Source of the DNA: Pseudomonas vanderleydeniana | GTDB taxonomy: Bacteria; Pseudomonadota; Gammaproteobacteria; Pseudomonadales; Pseudomonadaceae | Length of the DNA: 64,000 nt | Assembly: GCF_014268755.2 (NCBI RefSeq) | Contig: NZ_CP077093.1 | Location: 4,762,001-4,826,000, forward strand | Direction: 5' to 3' | In this document: in pieces, positions 43,242-52,620 of the stretch | Position numbering within the stretch: position 1 is the first letter of the stretch | Layout: each line of letters starts with the position of its first letter | The notes under the pieces: generated by a model | What the model saw: only the letters and a program-made list of their open reading frames with translations | Told to the model about the DNA's origin: nothing | Database searches by the model: none | Made by a program: the position numbers and the translations under genes

Positions 43242-44879
43242 TCAGTTGGCCAGCGGCGAATGCGGGTCCGCCGACGGAGAGGGAGCGCTGGCGTCCACGA
43301 GTGCCTGGCCCTGCCAGACCACGCTTTCGCTCAGGTAGGGCGTGCGGTAGCCGCTGCTGACACCGAGCCGGTAGAAGGCAAACGCCACCGCGGCGACCAC
43401 GGCCATGTCCACACCCTCGGGCAGCAGGCCGATACCACCGAAGGCTTGGCTGCCGATAAAGGACACCAGGGCCATGGCCGGCAGGTAGCCGATCAGCCAG
43501 AGCGCCGCCTTGAGTTCACGGGCAAAACCGGTCCAGCCACTTTTCATCTGGTAATAGAAGTAGAGGGGCAATGCACCGATCACCAGCAGGATGACCTGGC
43601 CGGTCAGCGGCCAGCGCGCCCAGTACAGCACCAGCGAGGCGCAGATGAAGGCGAACGGCGCAATGAGGCTCATGCCCTTCAGCCGCAGTGGGCGCGGGAT
43701 GTCGGCGGCATGAATGCGCAACGACATCAGGCTGATCGGCCCGGTCAGGAACGAGATGACCACCGCCACGGAAATCACCGCCGCGAGGATGCCCCAGCCA
43801 CGGAAGAAGAACAGGAAGAGGAAGCTCACCGCCAGGTTCAGCCACATCGCCTGGCGCGGCACGCCGTACAGCGGGTGCAGGTGGCCAAAGATCCTGGGCA
43901 GGGTGTTGTTCTTCTCCATCGCGTAGATCATCCGCGCGGTGGTCGCGGTGTAGATCGAACCGGTGCCCGACGGGCTGACGAAGGCATCCAGGTACAGCAG
44001 CATGGCCAGCCAGTTCAGGTTCAACGCCAGGGCCAGCTGTGCCAGGGGCGAATCGAAGTTCAGCCGGTGCCAGCCCTCGACGATGCTGTCCGGGCTGACT
44101 GCGCCGATGAAGGCGATCTGCAGCAACACATAGATGACCAGCGCGATCACCACCGAGCCAATCAGCGCGAAGGGAATGCTGCGCCCCGGATTGCGTGCTT
44201 CCCCGGCCAGGCTGACCGGGCTCTGGAAGCCGTTGTAGCTGAACACGATGCCACTGGCGGCCACCGCCGTGAACACCGCCGACCAACCGTAGGGGGCGAA
44301 GCTCGCCAGGCTGCCGTCACCGAAGTTTTCCGTGTTGAAACGGGTGGAGATCAGCGCCACTGCGGTCAGGGCCGGCACCACCAGCTTGAACACGGTGATC
44401 GCCGTATTGGTCTTGACGAACAGCTTCACGCCCCAGTAGTTGAGTGCGAAGTAGACCATCACCAGGCCGGCGCTGGCGACCAGACCACTGGTGGTCAATT
44501 CGCCGTTCAGGACCAGTGCACGGGCCCAGGGAAACGGCCAGGACGCCATGTACTGGATCGACGCGATGGCCTCGATGGGAATCACCGAGACGATGGAAAT
44601 CCAGTTGGCCCAGGCGGCCATGAAGCCGACCAGCGAGCCATGGGAATAGCGGGCATAACGCACCATGCCGCCCGACTCGGGGAACATCGCGCCCATTTCG
44701 GCATAGGTCAGCGCGATCGCCAGGACCACCACCGCGCCGATGATCCAGGCCAGGATCGCCGCCGGCCCGGCAATCGCCGAGGCGTGCCAGGCACCGAACA
44801 GCCAGCCCGAGCCGATGATCGAGCCGAGGCCGGTCAGCATCAGCGACCAGGGGCTGATGTCACGTTTTATCTTGCTCAT
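43242..44879 (-). CDS. APC-superfamily amino-acid permease
   Basis: This 545-residue permease of about 12-14 TM helices begins with MLTGLGSIIGSGWLFGAWHA and GIVFSYNGFQSPVSLAGEARN, as in the APC/AGT group (YbgF-like amino-acid transporters). ATG at 44879 has GGAG upstream. It ends 16 bases before the amidohydrolase start, so they are co-transcribed. It probably imports the amino acid degraded by the cluster. Confidence 0.85.
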   Translation of the reverse strand: MSKIKRDISPWSLMLTGLGSIIGSGWLFGAWHASAIAGPAAILAWIIGAVVVLAIALTYAEMGAMFPESGGMVRYARYSHGSLVGFMAAWANWISIVSVIPIEAIASIQYMASWPFPWARALVLNGELTTSGLVASAGLVMVYFALNYWGVKLFVKTNTAITVFKLVVPALTAVALISTRFNTENFGDGSLASFAPYGWSAVFTAVAASGIVFSYNGFQSPVSLAGEARNPGRSIPFALIGSVVIALVIYVLLQIAFIGAVSPDSIVEGWHRLNFDSPLAQLALALNLNWLAMLLYLDAFVSPSGTGSIYTATTARMIYAMEKNNTLPRIFGHLHPLYGVPRQAMWLNLAVSFLFLFFFRGWGILAAVISVAVVISFLTGPISLMSLRIHAADIPRPLRLKGMSLIAPFAFICASLVLYWARWPLTGQVILLVIGALPLYFYYQMKSGWTGFARELKAALWLIGYLPAMALVSFIGSQAFGGIGLLPEGVDMAVVAAVAFAFYRLGVSSGYRTPYLSESVVWQGQALVDASAPSPSADPHSPLAN

Positions 44880-44958
44880 GGAATCTCCGATTATTCTTTT
44901 TGTGGGGAGCGAGGTGCGGACCGGCATGACCCGGCCCGCCGGAAACAGCGAGGAAGGA

Positions 44959-46179
44959 TCAGGCCGTCGGGGTCCAGGCCTGCTGGCGGCCCAGGACGGA
45001 GGCGGCGGTTTCGCCCAGCAGCTCGGCGTACACCCCGGGTGCGGTGGCGCCTTCGGTGCTGATGATCAGCACCCGGGAGTCGGCGTCGAGACCGATGTCG
45101 GCCGCTGCGCCGCCGTCCTGGAGCAGCCGCGTGAGGCCGGCCAGGCCGGCGACGCTGGACTCGCCCGCCACCAGCGGAATGTCACGGGCGCTGCCGGCCG
45201 CCAGGCGGCGCATGGCGGCCACGGCTTCGTCGTCCTCGATGGTCATGAAGAAATCGACGCTCAATTCGAGGAACCGCCAGGCCAGCGGCGAGGTTTCGCC
45301 ACAGGCCAGGCCGGCCATCACCGAGTCCACCGAACCGGTGGCCTTGGCCGGCTGACCTTGCAGCGCACTCTGGTACAGGCAGTCGGCCTGCGCCGGCTCG
45401 ACCATGACGAAGGTCGGGCGTTGCGCGCCATATTGTTCCCACAGGTAGCTGACGATACCGGCGGCCAGGCCACCGACCCCGCCTTGCAGGAACACATGGC
45501 TGAACGCCGGGGTGGCCCCCCCCGCAGTGGCCTCGACAATTTCCGCGGCGATGGTGCCGTAGCCCTGCATCACATCGCGGGGGATCACCTCATACCCTTC
45601 ATAGGACGTGTCGGAGACCACGATCCAGTCATTGGCCAGGGCCAGCGCCGCGGCCTCCTCCACCGACTCGTCATAGTTGCCGGCGATACGCACGATGGTC
45701 GCGCCATAGGCGGCGATCGCCTGCTCGCGCTCGATGCTGACATTGGCATGCAGGACGATGACGCAGCGGCAACCGATGCTCTGCGCCGCGGCGGCCAGGC
45801 CCTTGCCATGGTTGCCGTCGGTGGCGCTGATCACGGTGAAGTCCGCCAGTGCATCGGCGTACTGGCCTTCGAGCAGTTGGTGCGGTTCGAAGCCCTGCTC
45901 GGGGAAGGTCGCCAGAATCAGCCGCAACAGTGCGACCGGCGCACCCAGCGCCTTGAAGCTGCCGAGCACCGAGCGGGCCGACTCGTCCTTGACCGAAAAC
46001 TGCGCGATACCCAGCTCGCGGGCCAGGTCGGGCAGCGCGTACAACGGCGTCGCACCGGCATTCAAGCGGTTCCAGGGCGCCAGCCACTGGCGGCTCTCAC
46101 CGGCCTTGGCGATGCTCATGACCGCTTTCAGCGAGTCGGGGTACGGTTGGCGGGTGGCCTTGGGGTTGGCGATCAACAT
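44959..46179 (-). CDS. Diaminopropionate ammonia-lyase (YgeX-like)
   Basis: This 406-residue PLP enzyme of the tryptophan-synthase-beta fold eliminates ammonia from 2,3-diaminopropionate to give pyruvate and two ammonia. The PLP Lys76 lies in LGSFKALGAP and the catalytic Asp121 in SATDGNHGKGLAA, both matching E. coli DAPAL (Lys77, Asp120), with a second Asp in SDTSYEGYEVIPRD. The length fits (about 400). Neighbouring amidohydrolases suggest that diaminopropionate is released from acyl, carbamoyl or oxalyl derivatives. Confidence 0.9.
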   Translation of the reverse strand: MLIANPKATRQPYPDSLKAVMSIAKAGESRQWLAPWNRLNAGATPLYALPDLARELGIAQFSVKDESARSVLGSFKALGAPVALLRLILATFPEQGFEPHQLLEGQYADALADFTVISATDGNHGKGLAAAAQSIGCRCVIVLHANVSIEREQAIAAYGATIVRIAGNYDESVEEAAALALANDWIVVSDTSYEGYEVIPRDVMQGYGTIAAEIVEATAGGATPAFSHVFLQGGVGGLAAGIVSYLWEQYGAQRPTFVMVEPAQADCLYQSALQGQPAKATGSVDSVMAGLACGETSPLAWRFLELSVDFFMTIEDDEAVAAMRRLAAGSARDIPLVAGESSVAGLAGLTRLLQDGGAAADIGLDADSRVLIISTEGATAPGVYAELLGETAASVLGRQQAWTPTA

Positions 46180-46258
46180 CAGGAACTCCTTTTGACAGGC
46201 AAAGGGGGACCGAGACCGCTGAACACAAGCTTCGGCGGCTCGGGGTGAACAGGTGGAA

Positions 46259-47509
46259 TCAGGAAGCGCCGAGGCGGCGGCTGACGACGTCGAGCAGGAC
46301 TTCGGCGCCCTGGATCAACTGTTCGTCATCGGTGTGCTCGCGCGGGTTGTGGCTGATGCCGCCACGACTGGGGACGAAGATCATCGCCGCCGGCGCGATG
46401 CGCGCGATCATCTGGGCATCGTGGCCGGCACCGGAGGTCATGCGCCGATGGCTGAAGCCGAAGCGCCGGGCGCTGGCCTCGATCTCGTCGGCCAGTTCGG
46501 CATTGAAGATCACCGGCTGGAAGCGCACCAGGGGCTCGGTGCGGATGCTCACCCCTTCGCGCTCGGCTATCTCGTCGAGGTAGCGGCGCAGGCGTTGCTC
46601 GGCGCTGACCAGCCGGGCTTCATCCGGGTCGCGCAGGTCGACGGTGAAGGTCGCCTTGCGCGGGATAACGTTGATCACGTCGGGCTCGAACTTCATGCAG
46701 CCGACGGTGGCCAGCGTCGAGCCGGCTTCGACGGCGATGGTGCGCAGTTGGGCGACGATGGCACTGGCGACGAAGCCGGCATCATGACGCAGGCGGGTCG
46801 GCGTGGTGCCGGCGTGGTTGGCGTTGCCCTTGACCTCGACCTGCTGCCAGGAAATGCCCTGCAGGTTCTCGACCACGCCGATCAGGGTGTGCTCGGCTTC
46901 GAGAATCGGCCCCTGCTCGATGTGCAACTCGATGTACTCATGGGGCACGATGGCGCCCGGCTCCAGCGAGCCGGCATAACCGATGCGCTGCAGTTCATCG
47001 CCCAGCCGCGTGCCGTCGGTGCCGATGCTGTTCAGCGCCTCGTCCAGCGCCAGGCCACCGGCATGGACCAGCGAGCCCATCATGTCCGGCTGGTAGCGCA
47101 CACCCTCCTCGTTGGTGAACGCGCCGACGGTGATCGAGCGCTGCGGCCGCACGCCGGCATCGCGAAACGCACGAATCACCGCCAGGCCGGCGAGCACGCC
47201 ATAACAGCCATCCAGCGCCCCGGCGTTGGTCACGGTGTCGATGTGCGAGCCCATCATCAGCGGCCGCTGTTCGCCGCTGTCGCTGGCCGAACGCAGGGTG
47301 CCGAAGATATTGCCGATGCGGTCGACCTGGACATCGAGGTCGAGTTCGCGCATCCAGCCGACCAGCAGGTCGCGACCGGCCTTTTCCGCATCGGTCAAGG
47401 CGATCCGGGTGCGGCCACCCTGCTCGGCATCGACACCGACCTGGCCCAGCGCCTGGATCTGCTGCAGCAGCAGCGGACCGTTCAATTGCAGTTGTGTACT
47501 TGCCTTCAT
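46259..47509 (-). CDS. Zn-dependent N-carbamoyl-L-amino-acid hydrolase/allantoate amidohydrolase family
   Basis: This 416-residue M20-type hydrolase has metal ligands in MGSHIDTVTNAGALDGCYG and the family's GNANHAGTTPTRLRHDAG lid segment. Members cleave the ureido or carbamoyl group of N-carbamoyl amino acids, allantoate or ureidoglycolate. Placed just before the ammonia-lyase on the same strand (79 bases apart), it fits a ureido derivative of diaminopropionate as substrate. It starts opposite the Lrp gene. Confidence 0.88.
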   Translation of the reverse strand: MKASTQLQLNGPLLLQQIQALGQVGVDAEQGGRTRIALTDAEKAGRDLLVGWMRELDLDVQVDRIGNIFGTLRSASDSGEQRPLMMGSHIDTVTNAGALDGCYGVLAGLAVIRAFRDAGVRPQRSITVGAFTNEEGVRYQPDMMGSLVHAGGLALDEALNSIGTDGTRLGDELQRIGYAGSLEPGAIVPHEYIELHIEQGPILEAEHTLIGVVENLQGISWQQVEVKGNANHAGTTPTRLRHDAGFVASAIVAQLRTIAVEAGSTLATVGCMKFEPDVINVIPRKATFTVDLRDPDEARLVSAEQRLRRYLDEIAEREGVSIRTEPLVRFQPVIFNAELADEIEASARRFGFSHRRMTSGAGHDAQMIARIAPAAMIFVPSRGGISHNPREHTDDEQLIQGAEVLLDVVSRRLGAS

Positions 47510-47568
47510 CCGCCCGTTCCTCCGGGACCGCGCACCGGTCGGCGCAGCCCCCGCTATCGATCATGGAA

Positions 47569-47632
47569 GAATTTTATTCGCATCCGGCGTACGAAAAGCT
47601 TGATTTTCAGGCGTTAGATGCAATTTTATTGC
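47569..47632. promoter_or_regulatory. Paired candidate Lrp/AsnC sites
   Basis: The identical 9-mer AATTTTATT occurs at 47570-47578 and 47622-47630, each inside a small inverted repeat (GAATTTTATTC and GCAATTTTATTGC). They are 52 bases apart, about five DNA turns, in the divergent gap between the carbamoyl hydrolase and the Lrp gene. AT-rich dyads with helical phasing are typical of Lrp-family binding. Confidence 0.55.
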
Positions 47633-47675
47633 GCCTTCAAGGCTTCTATCGCCGCTGCTTTACGGAAGGCTCCCC

Positions 47676-48143
47676 ATGGACCTCGATCACTTCGACCTGG
47701 CACTGCTCGACGCGGTGCAACGCGACGCCGGCACCTCGCAACTGGACCTGGGGGCGCAGGTCAACCTGTCCTCCGCCGCCGTCAACCGGCGCCTGAAGAA
47801 ACTCTCCGCCCAGGGAGTGATCAAGGGCACGGTGGCCCAGGTCGACGCCCAGGTGCTGGGCTACACCCTCACGGTCATCACCGAGGTGGAGGTGGAGAAC
47901 GAGCGCCTGGACCTGCTCGACGACATGAAGAAAAGCTTCCTGGCCTGCCCCCAGGTACAGCAGTGCTACTACGTCGCCGGCGAGTGCGACTTCGTGCTGA
48001 TCATGCTGGTGCGCAACATGGAGCAGTACACCGAGCTGACCCGGCAGCTGTTCTTCGAGAACAACAACGTCAAGCGCTTCAAGACACTGGTGTCGATGAG
48101 CAACGTCAAGACCGGGATGTTCGTGCCGACGCTGAGCGAGTGA
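47676..48143 (+). CDS. Lrp/AsnC-family regulator
   Basis: This 155-residue regulator has an HTH at about 5-55 (FDLALLDAVQRDAGTSQLDL; NLSSAAVNRRLKKL) and a C-terminal RAM ligand-binding domain (VEVENERLDLLDDMKKSFLA; GECDFVLIMLVRNMEQYTEL). It is divergent from the diaminopropionate cluster and is the likely local activator, with an amino acid of the pathway as effector. Confidence 0.9.
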   Translation: MDLDHFDLALLDAVQRDAGTSQLDLGAQVNLSSAAVNRRLKKLSAQGVIKGTVAQVDAQVLGYTLTVITEVEVENERLDLLDDMKKSFLACPQVQQCYYVAGECDFVLIMLVRNMEQYTELTRQLFFENNNVKRFKTLVSMSNVKTGMFVPTLSE

Positions 48144-48237
48144 CCACCGGTTCGGGGAAAACAGCACAGGAGTCCAATCACGGATAGTTCTCACTCTCTA
48201 TCCTCTGGCTCATGTTCCTTTTCTGCGAGATTGCCCG

Positions 48238-48804
48238 ATGCCGACCCTGACCGCCCCCCATGACATCGTGACCCTGGTGGTTCGGCACCGGGTCCGCTCG
48301 GCGTACCTGGCCGAGTACGAAGCCTGGCTCAAGACCTCGGTACGCGCGGCCATGTCGCAGGAGGGTCACCTGGGCGTCAACGTCATTCGCCCCGGCGACG
48401 CCGACAACACCTTCACCACCATCGTGCGCTTCATCGACTCCACCCGCCTGCAGGCCTGGATCAACTCGCAACTGCGCGAGCAACTGATCCGCGAAGTCGC
48501 GCCGATGCTGGAAGAGCAAGACCACCCCGAGATCGAAAGCCAGGCCGAGTTCTGGTTCACCCCCAACCACGCCGACGCCAGGCAGCCGCCCAAGTGGAAA
48601 CAGGCGCTGCTCAGCTACGTGGTGATCGCGCCGCTGTCGATGGTCATTCCGCAACTGTGGGGCCCGGTGTTCCAGGCCAACCCCGTGCTGGGCGGCATCG
48701 TGCCGAGCAACCTGATCATCACCGCCTGCATCGTCGGCCTGGTCACCTACCTGATCATGCCCAAGGTGACCCGCTGGCTGGCGTCGTGGCTGGCCGCCGA
48801 ATAA
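48238..48804 (+). CDS. ABM-domain protein with C-terminal membrane anchor
   Basis: This 188-residue protein has an N-terminal antibiotic biosynthesis monooxygenase-like ferredoxin fold (VTLVVRHRVRSAYLAEYEAW to about residue 105) followed by two TM helices (about 122-180; LSYVVIAPLSMVIPQLWGPV). Membrane-anchored ABM proteins are common in pseudomonads; the substrate is unknown. It starts 95 bases after the Lrp gene and is followed by an exported VOC-fold protein. Confidence 0.75.
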   Translation: MPTLTAPHDIVTLVVRHRVRSAYLAEYEAWLKTSVRAAMSQEGHLGVNVIRPGDADNTFTTIVRFIDSTRLQAWINSQLREQLIREVAPMLEEQDHPEIESQAEFWFTPNHADARQPPKWKQALLSYVVIAPLSMVIPQLWGPVFQANPVLGGIVPSNLIITACIVGLVTYLIMPKVTRWLASWLAAE

Positions 48805-48960
48805 GCGATCGCCCATCGTTGGATGGAGCCCCGCGCGCTCCCTCCCCGCCCCGAACTACCGCAACCCGATAGCCCTGACTCTCAAGCCATCCGGAACGAT
48901 GTGGCGCCCGACGTTCGCCGTGGGCGTCCTCACCGCCAACCTCCAATGAAAGGGTATTCA

Positions 48961-49857
48961 ATGAAACACTCACTCAAACCGCTCTCCCTGGCCCTGGCGC
49001 TGGGCCTCACCGCCTCGCTGTCGGCGCACGCCGCGACGTCCTCCAGCGTGGCCGTCGCCCCGCAATACGACACCAGCCACGTGTATGTCGCACCGACCGA
49101 CGTGGACGCCTTCGTCAAGAGCTTCCTCGCCACCTTCGGCGGCAAGAGCACCCCGCAAGTGGTGGTCAACGTCCTGCCGGTGCCGAGCAGCACCACCTCG
49201 CAGCTGCTGCAGACGCCGGTCGGCACCGTGTCGCTGTTCGGCTTCACAACGCCGGTGCCGTACCCCTTCGGCGCCGAGCGTAACGGTTACCTGGTCAAGG
49301 ACCTCAACGTCGCCCTGGCCGAAGCCAAGAAGCATGGCGCCGACGTCATCGTCCACGACTTCCCCGATCCGATCGGCCGCGACGCCGTGGTGCAGTGGCC
49401 GGGCGGCGTGAACATGCAGCTCTACTGGCACACCAAGACCCCGGACTACGCGCCGTTCCAGACCGTGCCGGAGAACCGCGTGTACCTTTCCGAACAGCGT
49501 GCCGAGGCCTTCATCAAGGGCTTCGTCGGTTTCTCCCACGGCAAGGTCGTGGCCGATGAAAAACGCCTGGACGGCGCGGTGGTCGGCGAGCCGGGCAAGG
49601 CCATTCGCCGGGTCAAGCTGGAGTCCGACTTCGGCAAGATGGTGGTGTTCGTCACCGACGGCCACCTGCCCTACCCGTACGGTCGGGAAACCACCGGCTA
49701 CGAGGTGAGCGACCTGGCCGCCACGGTCGCCAAGGCCGAGAGCTCGGGTGCTCGCCTGGTCGTCGAGCCCAAGGCCGAGCCGGGACGCCAGTCGGCCATC
49801 GTCGAGTTCCCGGGTGGCTATGTCGCCGAGATCCACCAGCCCATCGCGGCCAAGTGA
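48961..49857 (+). CDS. Exported glyoxalase/VOC-fold protein
   Basis: This 298-residue periplasmic protein has a signal peptide (MKHSLKPLSLALALGLTASL, cut near AHA/ATS) and two VOC-like halves (VYVAPTDVDAFVKSFLATFG; VYLSEQRAEAFIKGFVGFSH). Most glyoxalase-fold enzymes are cytoplasmic, so an exported tandem VOC protein is unusual. AAAGGG lies before the ATG. It is followed by a porin gene 19 bases downstream. Confidence 0.8.
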   Translation: MKHSLKPLSLALALGLTASLSAHAATSSSVAVAPQYDTSHVYVAPTDVDAFVKSFLATFGGKSTPQVVVNVLPVPSSTTSQLLQTPVGTVSLFGFTTPVPYPFGAERNGYLVKDLNVALAEAKKHGADVIVHDFPDPIGRDAVVQWPGGVNMQLYWHTKTPDYAPFQTVPENRVYLSEQRAEAFIKGFVGFSHGKVVADEKRLDGAVVGEPGKAIRRVKLESDFGKMVVFVTDGHLPYPYGRETTGYEVSDLAATVAKAESSGARLVVEPKAEPGRQSAIVEFPGGYVAEIHQPIAAK

Positions 49858-49875
49858 CCTGAAGAGAGGTGAACC

Positions 49876-51282
49876 ATGAGCCGACGCCCTTCGCATAACC
49901 GCTATGCCTGGGCTCTGGCCGTGCTGTGGCCGCTGGGAGTTTCCAGCGGCCACGCCGCCGAACCCGCCGAACGCCCGGTGCTGAAAACCAATCGCTGGCA
50001 GGAAGACTGGTCGGTGCTGCAGAACCCGGCCCTCAAGACCGCGCCGCTGGACGACCTCAAGTACATTCCGCTGTCTTCGGACAACCCGGACAGCTACCTG
50101 TCGTTCGGGGCGACTCTGCGCGAGCGTTTCGAACTCAACGACGCCAACGGCTTCGGCGTCGGTGGCCGCCGCCGCGATTCCTGGCTGATCCAGCGCCTGC
50201 AAGCCCACGCCGACCTGCATTTGAACGAACACTGGCGTGTCTTCACCCAGTTGGAGGACGCCCGCGCCTTCGGCAAGGACACCATCGGCGGTGCCGACCA
50301 GAACCACCTCGACCTGCGCCTGGCCTTCGCCGAGTACGTCGACCAGCAGACCGACCACACCCTCAAGGCCCGGATCGGCCGCCAGGATTTCGCCTTCGAC
50401 CTGCAGCGCTTCATCTCCTCGCGCGATGGCCCGAACGTGCGTCAGTCGTTCGATGCGGTGTGGGGCGACTGGGAGACCGAGAACTGGCGTTTCATCGGCC
50501 TGGCCAGCCATCCGGTGCAGTACCTGGACGGCCGGCATTTCGACGACAAATCCAACTCGGACGTGGCGTTCCACATGCTGCGGGTCGAACGACTGATCGG
50601 CGGCAAGAACGAGCTGTCGGCGTACTACGGCCTGTATGAGGAACGCGATGCGCGCTTCCTGGATGCCCAGGGCGACGAGCACCGCAATATCTTCGACGTA
50701 CGCCTGGGGGGATCTTCGGGCCCCTACGACTGGGACGTGGAAGCGATGGTGCAGAGCGGCTCGGTCGGTTCCAAGGACATTCGTGCCTGGGGCGGTGGCA
50801 GCCGCCTGGGCTACACCTGGCAATCGACGCCGTGGAAACCGCGCCTGGGCCTGCAACTCGACGCAGCGTCGGGTGACCGCCATCCTGGCGACGGCACGTT
50901 GAACACCTTCAACCCGCTGTTCCCCAATGGCTACTACTTTTCCCTGGCGGGCTACACCGGCTACAGCAACCTGATCCACGTCAAACCGTCGATCACCGTC
51001 AAGCCGGTCACCGACCTGTCGGTCCAGGCCGCCGTCGGCCTGCTCTGGCGCCAGACCACCGAAGATGCCGTCTACACCCAACCGAACCTGCCGGTGGCCG
51101 GCACCGCTGGACAAGGTGGACGCTGGACCGGGTACTACGACCAGCTACGGCTGGACTATGCATTCAACCGCAACCTGTCCGGCGCCGTCGAAGCGGTGCA
51201 CTACCAGGTCGGCCAGGCGCTGCGCGATGCCGGTGGGGATGACAGCAACTACCTGGGGGTTGAGCTGAAGTTCATGTGGTAA
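49876..51282 (+). CDS. AlgE-type (alginate_exp) outer-membrane porin
   Basis: This 468-residue outer-membrane beta-barrel has an N-terminal signal (cut near SSGHA/AEP) and the alginate-export family pattern YLSFGATLRERFELNDANGF, FAEYVDQQTDHTLKARIGRQ and GVELKFMW at the C-terminus (terminal aromatic). The alg genes are absent here, so it is probably an acidic sugar or aromatic-acid channel paired with the exported VOC protein. Confidence 0.85.
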   Translation: MSRRPSHNRYAWALAVLWPLGVSSGHAAEPAERPVLKTNRWQEDWSVLQNPALKTAPLDDLKYIPLSSDNPDSYLSFGATLRERFELNDANGFGVGGRRRDSWLIQRLQAHADLHLNEHWRVFTQLEDARAFGKDTIGGADQNHLDLRLAFAEYVDQQTDHTLKARIGRQDFAFDLQRFISSRDGPNVRQSFDAVWGDWETENWRFIGLASHPVQYLDGRHFDDKSNSDVAFHMLRVERLIGGKNELSAYYGLYEERDARFLDAQGDEHRNIFDVRLGGSSGPYDWDVEAMVQSGSVGSKDIRAWGGGSRLGYTWQSTPWKPRLGLQLDAASGDRHPGDGTLNTFNPLFPNGYYFSLAGYTGYSNLIHVKPSITVKPVTDLSVQAAVGLLWRQTTEDAVYTQPNLPVAGTAGQGGRWTGYYDQLRLDYAFNRNLSGAVEAVHYQVGQALRDAGGDDSNYLGVELKFMW

Positions 51283-51309
51283 AGCGAGAAGTCAACATAA
51301 GGGCCAGGC

Positions 51310-52536
51310 TCATCTGAGCCTGGGCTCCTGCTCCGCTTCATCGGCGCGATAAGAGACGCGCCAAGCAAGGTCCAATGAAGTTTGGCAAGCTCTCAGCAGG
51401 ACCAACGGCTCTTCCTGCCCATCCAACTCAGCGAAGAAGTCATTCATGGGCAAGCGGATACTGCTCTTGAGCACCGAGTTGAAGAACCTGTAGTTACTCA
51501 GCTTGCCAACCTCGTGCTTCGAGCCAAACAACACATCCAAAGTGCCACAAATCTTTTCAAACGCAGCACCGCGCAAAGCACGTGGCAGTTGCAGAATGTG
51601 ACGATAGAACTGTTCCAACTCGACAAGCCCCGGAGCGTCTTTTCGCACGCGGTAGGAATTCTGAGAAAAACGAAAACCCAGCGTCTCAGCGATCATTGCG
51701 CGCCGCAGGACCAAGTCCTTCAGCGCCCCGTCGAAGGGTTCCACTTCCTTGTTCCCCGAGTAGAACAGGATCGAATTCACCGTCAAGACGATGACCTCCA
51801 GCGACTCCCTCAACGCATAGAGATTGATGCCAAGATTCACGCCCCCCAGCGAAATGTCCCCATCCACCGCATCAGGCAGATAGGCGATGTGCAGTTGCTG
51901 ACGAATCCGCCACATCATGTCGATGATTGAGAACCCCTGCCCATCCTGAAAAGGCCGGGTACGCATCAGGCCCCTGAGTTCAAGCAGATTCCCGTGCAAC
52001 TGGCCCAATCCCGCTGCCTGCTCCTGGTCGGACGACAGATCGACGTCATAGCTGCAATGAGTGGGGCAGTTACGAGGGAAGATCGACTGGTACAAGGCAT
52101 CCTTGTTGGTGAAGCGCACGGTGTGGTTGAAGGTGGCTTCGAGACTTTCCAACCGGTCGAAAAACACCTCGCGGTGCTTGAGGTACTGCTCGAAGGTCTG
52201 CGCTTCAAGCTGCCGGGAAATCACCTTGTCATGCTTGTCCTGAGCCTCCTGCCGTTGAGTCTCCTGCGCCCGCTGATTCTCTTCGTTCCTGCGCTGTTGG
52301 ATCAGCAGAAAAACCAGGGTGCCGAACGTTGTCACCGAGCCCAGCAAGGTGAATGCACCGGATAACACCGAACCGAAATTGCCCCAGTCGGCCGCTGACG
52401 AAGAAATCGCTCCCAGGTTCATGCCATAGGCCACCAGCACCCCCACGGTCACAGCCACACCCACGGCCACCGAGCCAACCATGAAGTAGGTAATCCACTT
52501 GTAATCCTTCAACGACATCTCCTTGTTGGGTGACAT
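51310..52536 (-). CDS. Two-TM coiled-coil protein, AbiC-like
   Basis: This 408-residue protein has TM1 at about 15-37, TM2 at about 53-79 and a charged coiled coil at 80-115 (QQRRNEENQRAQETQRQEAQ), then a soluble helical domain. The TM2 block (DWGNFGSVLSGAFTLLGSVT) follows the W-G-x-F-G-x-x-L-x-G pattern seen in putative phage abortive-infection (AbiC-type) proteins, which place a helical sensor/effector domain on the inner face of the membrane. The start at 52536 is chosen; ATG 52518 has a Shine-Dalgarno too close to be used. The gene is more AT-rich than its neighbours and stands alone. Defence function is inference. Confidence 0.6.
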   Translation of the reverse strand: MSPNKEMSLKDYKWITYFMVGSVAVGVAVTVGVLVAYGMNLGAISSSAADWGNFGSVLSGAFTLLGSVTTFGTLVFLLIQQRRNEENQRAQETQRQEAQDKHDKVISRQLEAQTFEQYLKHREVFFDRLESLEATFNHTVRFTNKDALYQSIFPRNCPTHCSYDVDLSSDQEQAAGLGQLHGNLLELRGLMRTRPFQDGQGFSIIDMMWRIRQQLHIAYLPDAVDGDISLGGVNLGINLYALRESLEVIVLTVNSILFYSGNKEVEPFDGALKDLVLRRAMIAETLGFRFSQNSYRVRKDAPGLVELEQFYRHILQLPRALRGAAFEKICGTLDVLFGSKHEVGKLSNYRFFNSVLKSSIRLPMNDFFAELDGQEEPLVLLRACQTSLDLAWRVSYRADEAEQEPRLR

Positions 52537-52620
52537 GAGCCCGCGACCGATCGCAACGGCGCGCAAGCATAACGTGCTTCGGTACGGACACATACATCGT
52601 GGGCACAGCAACCAACACCC

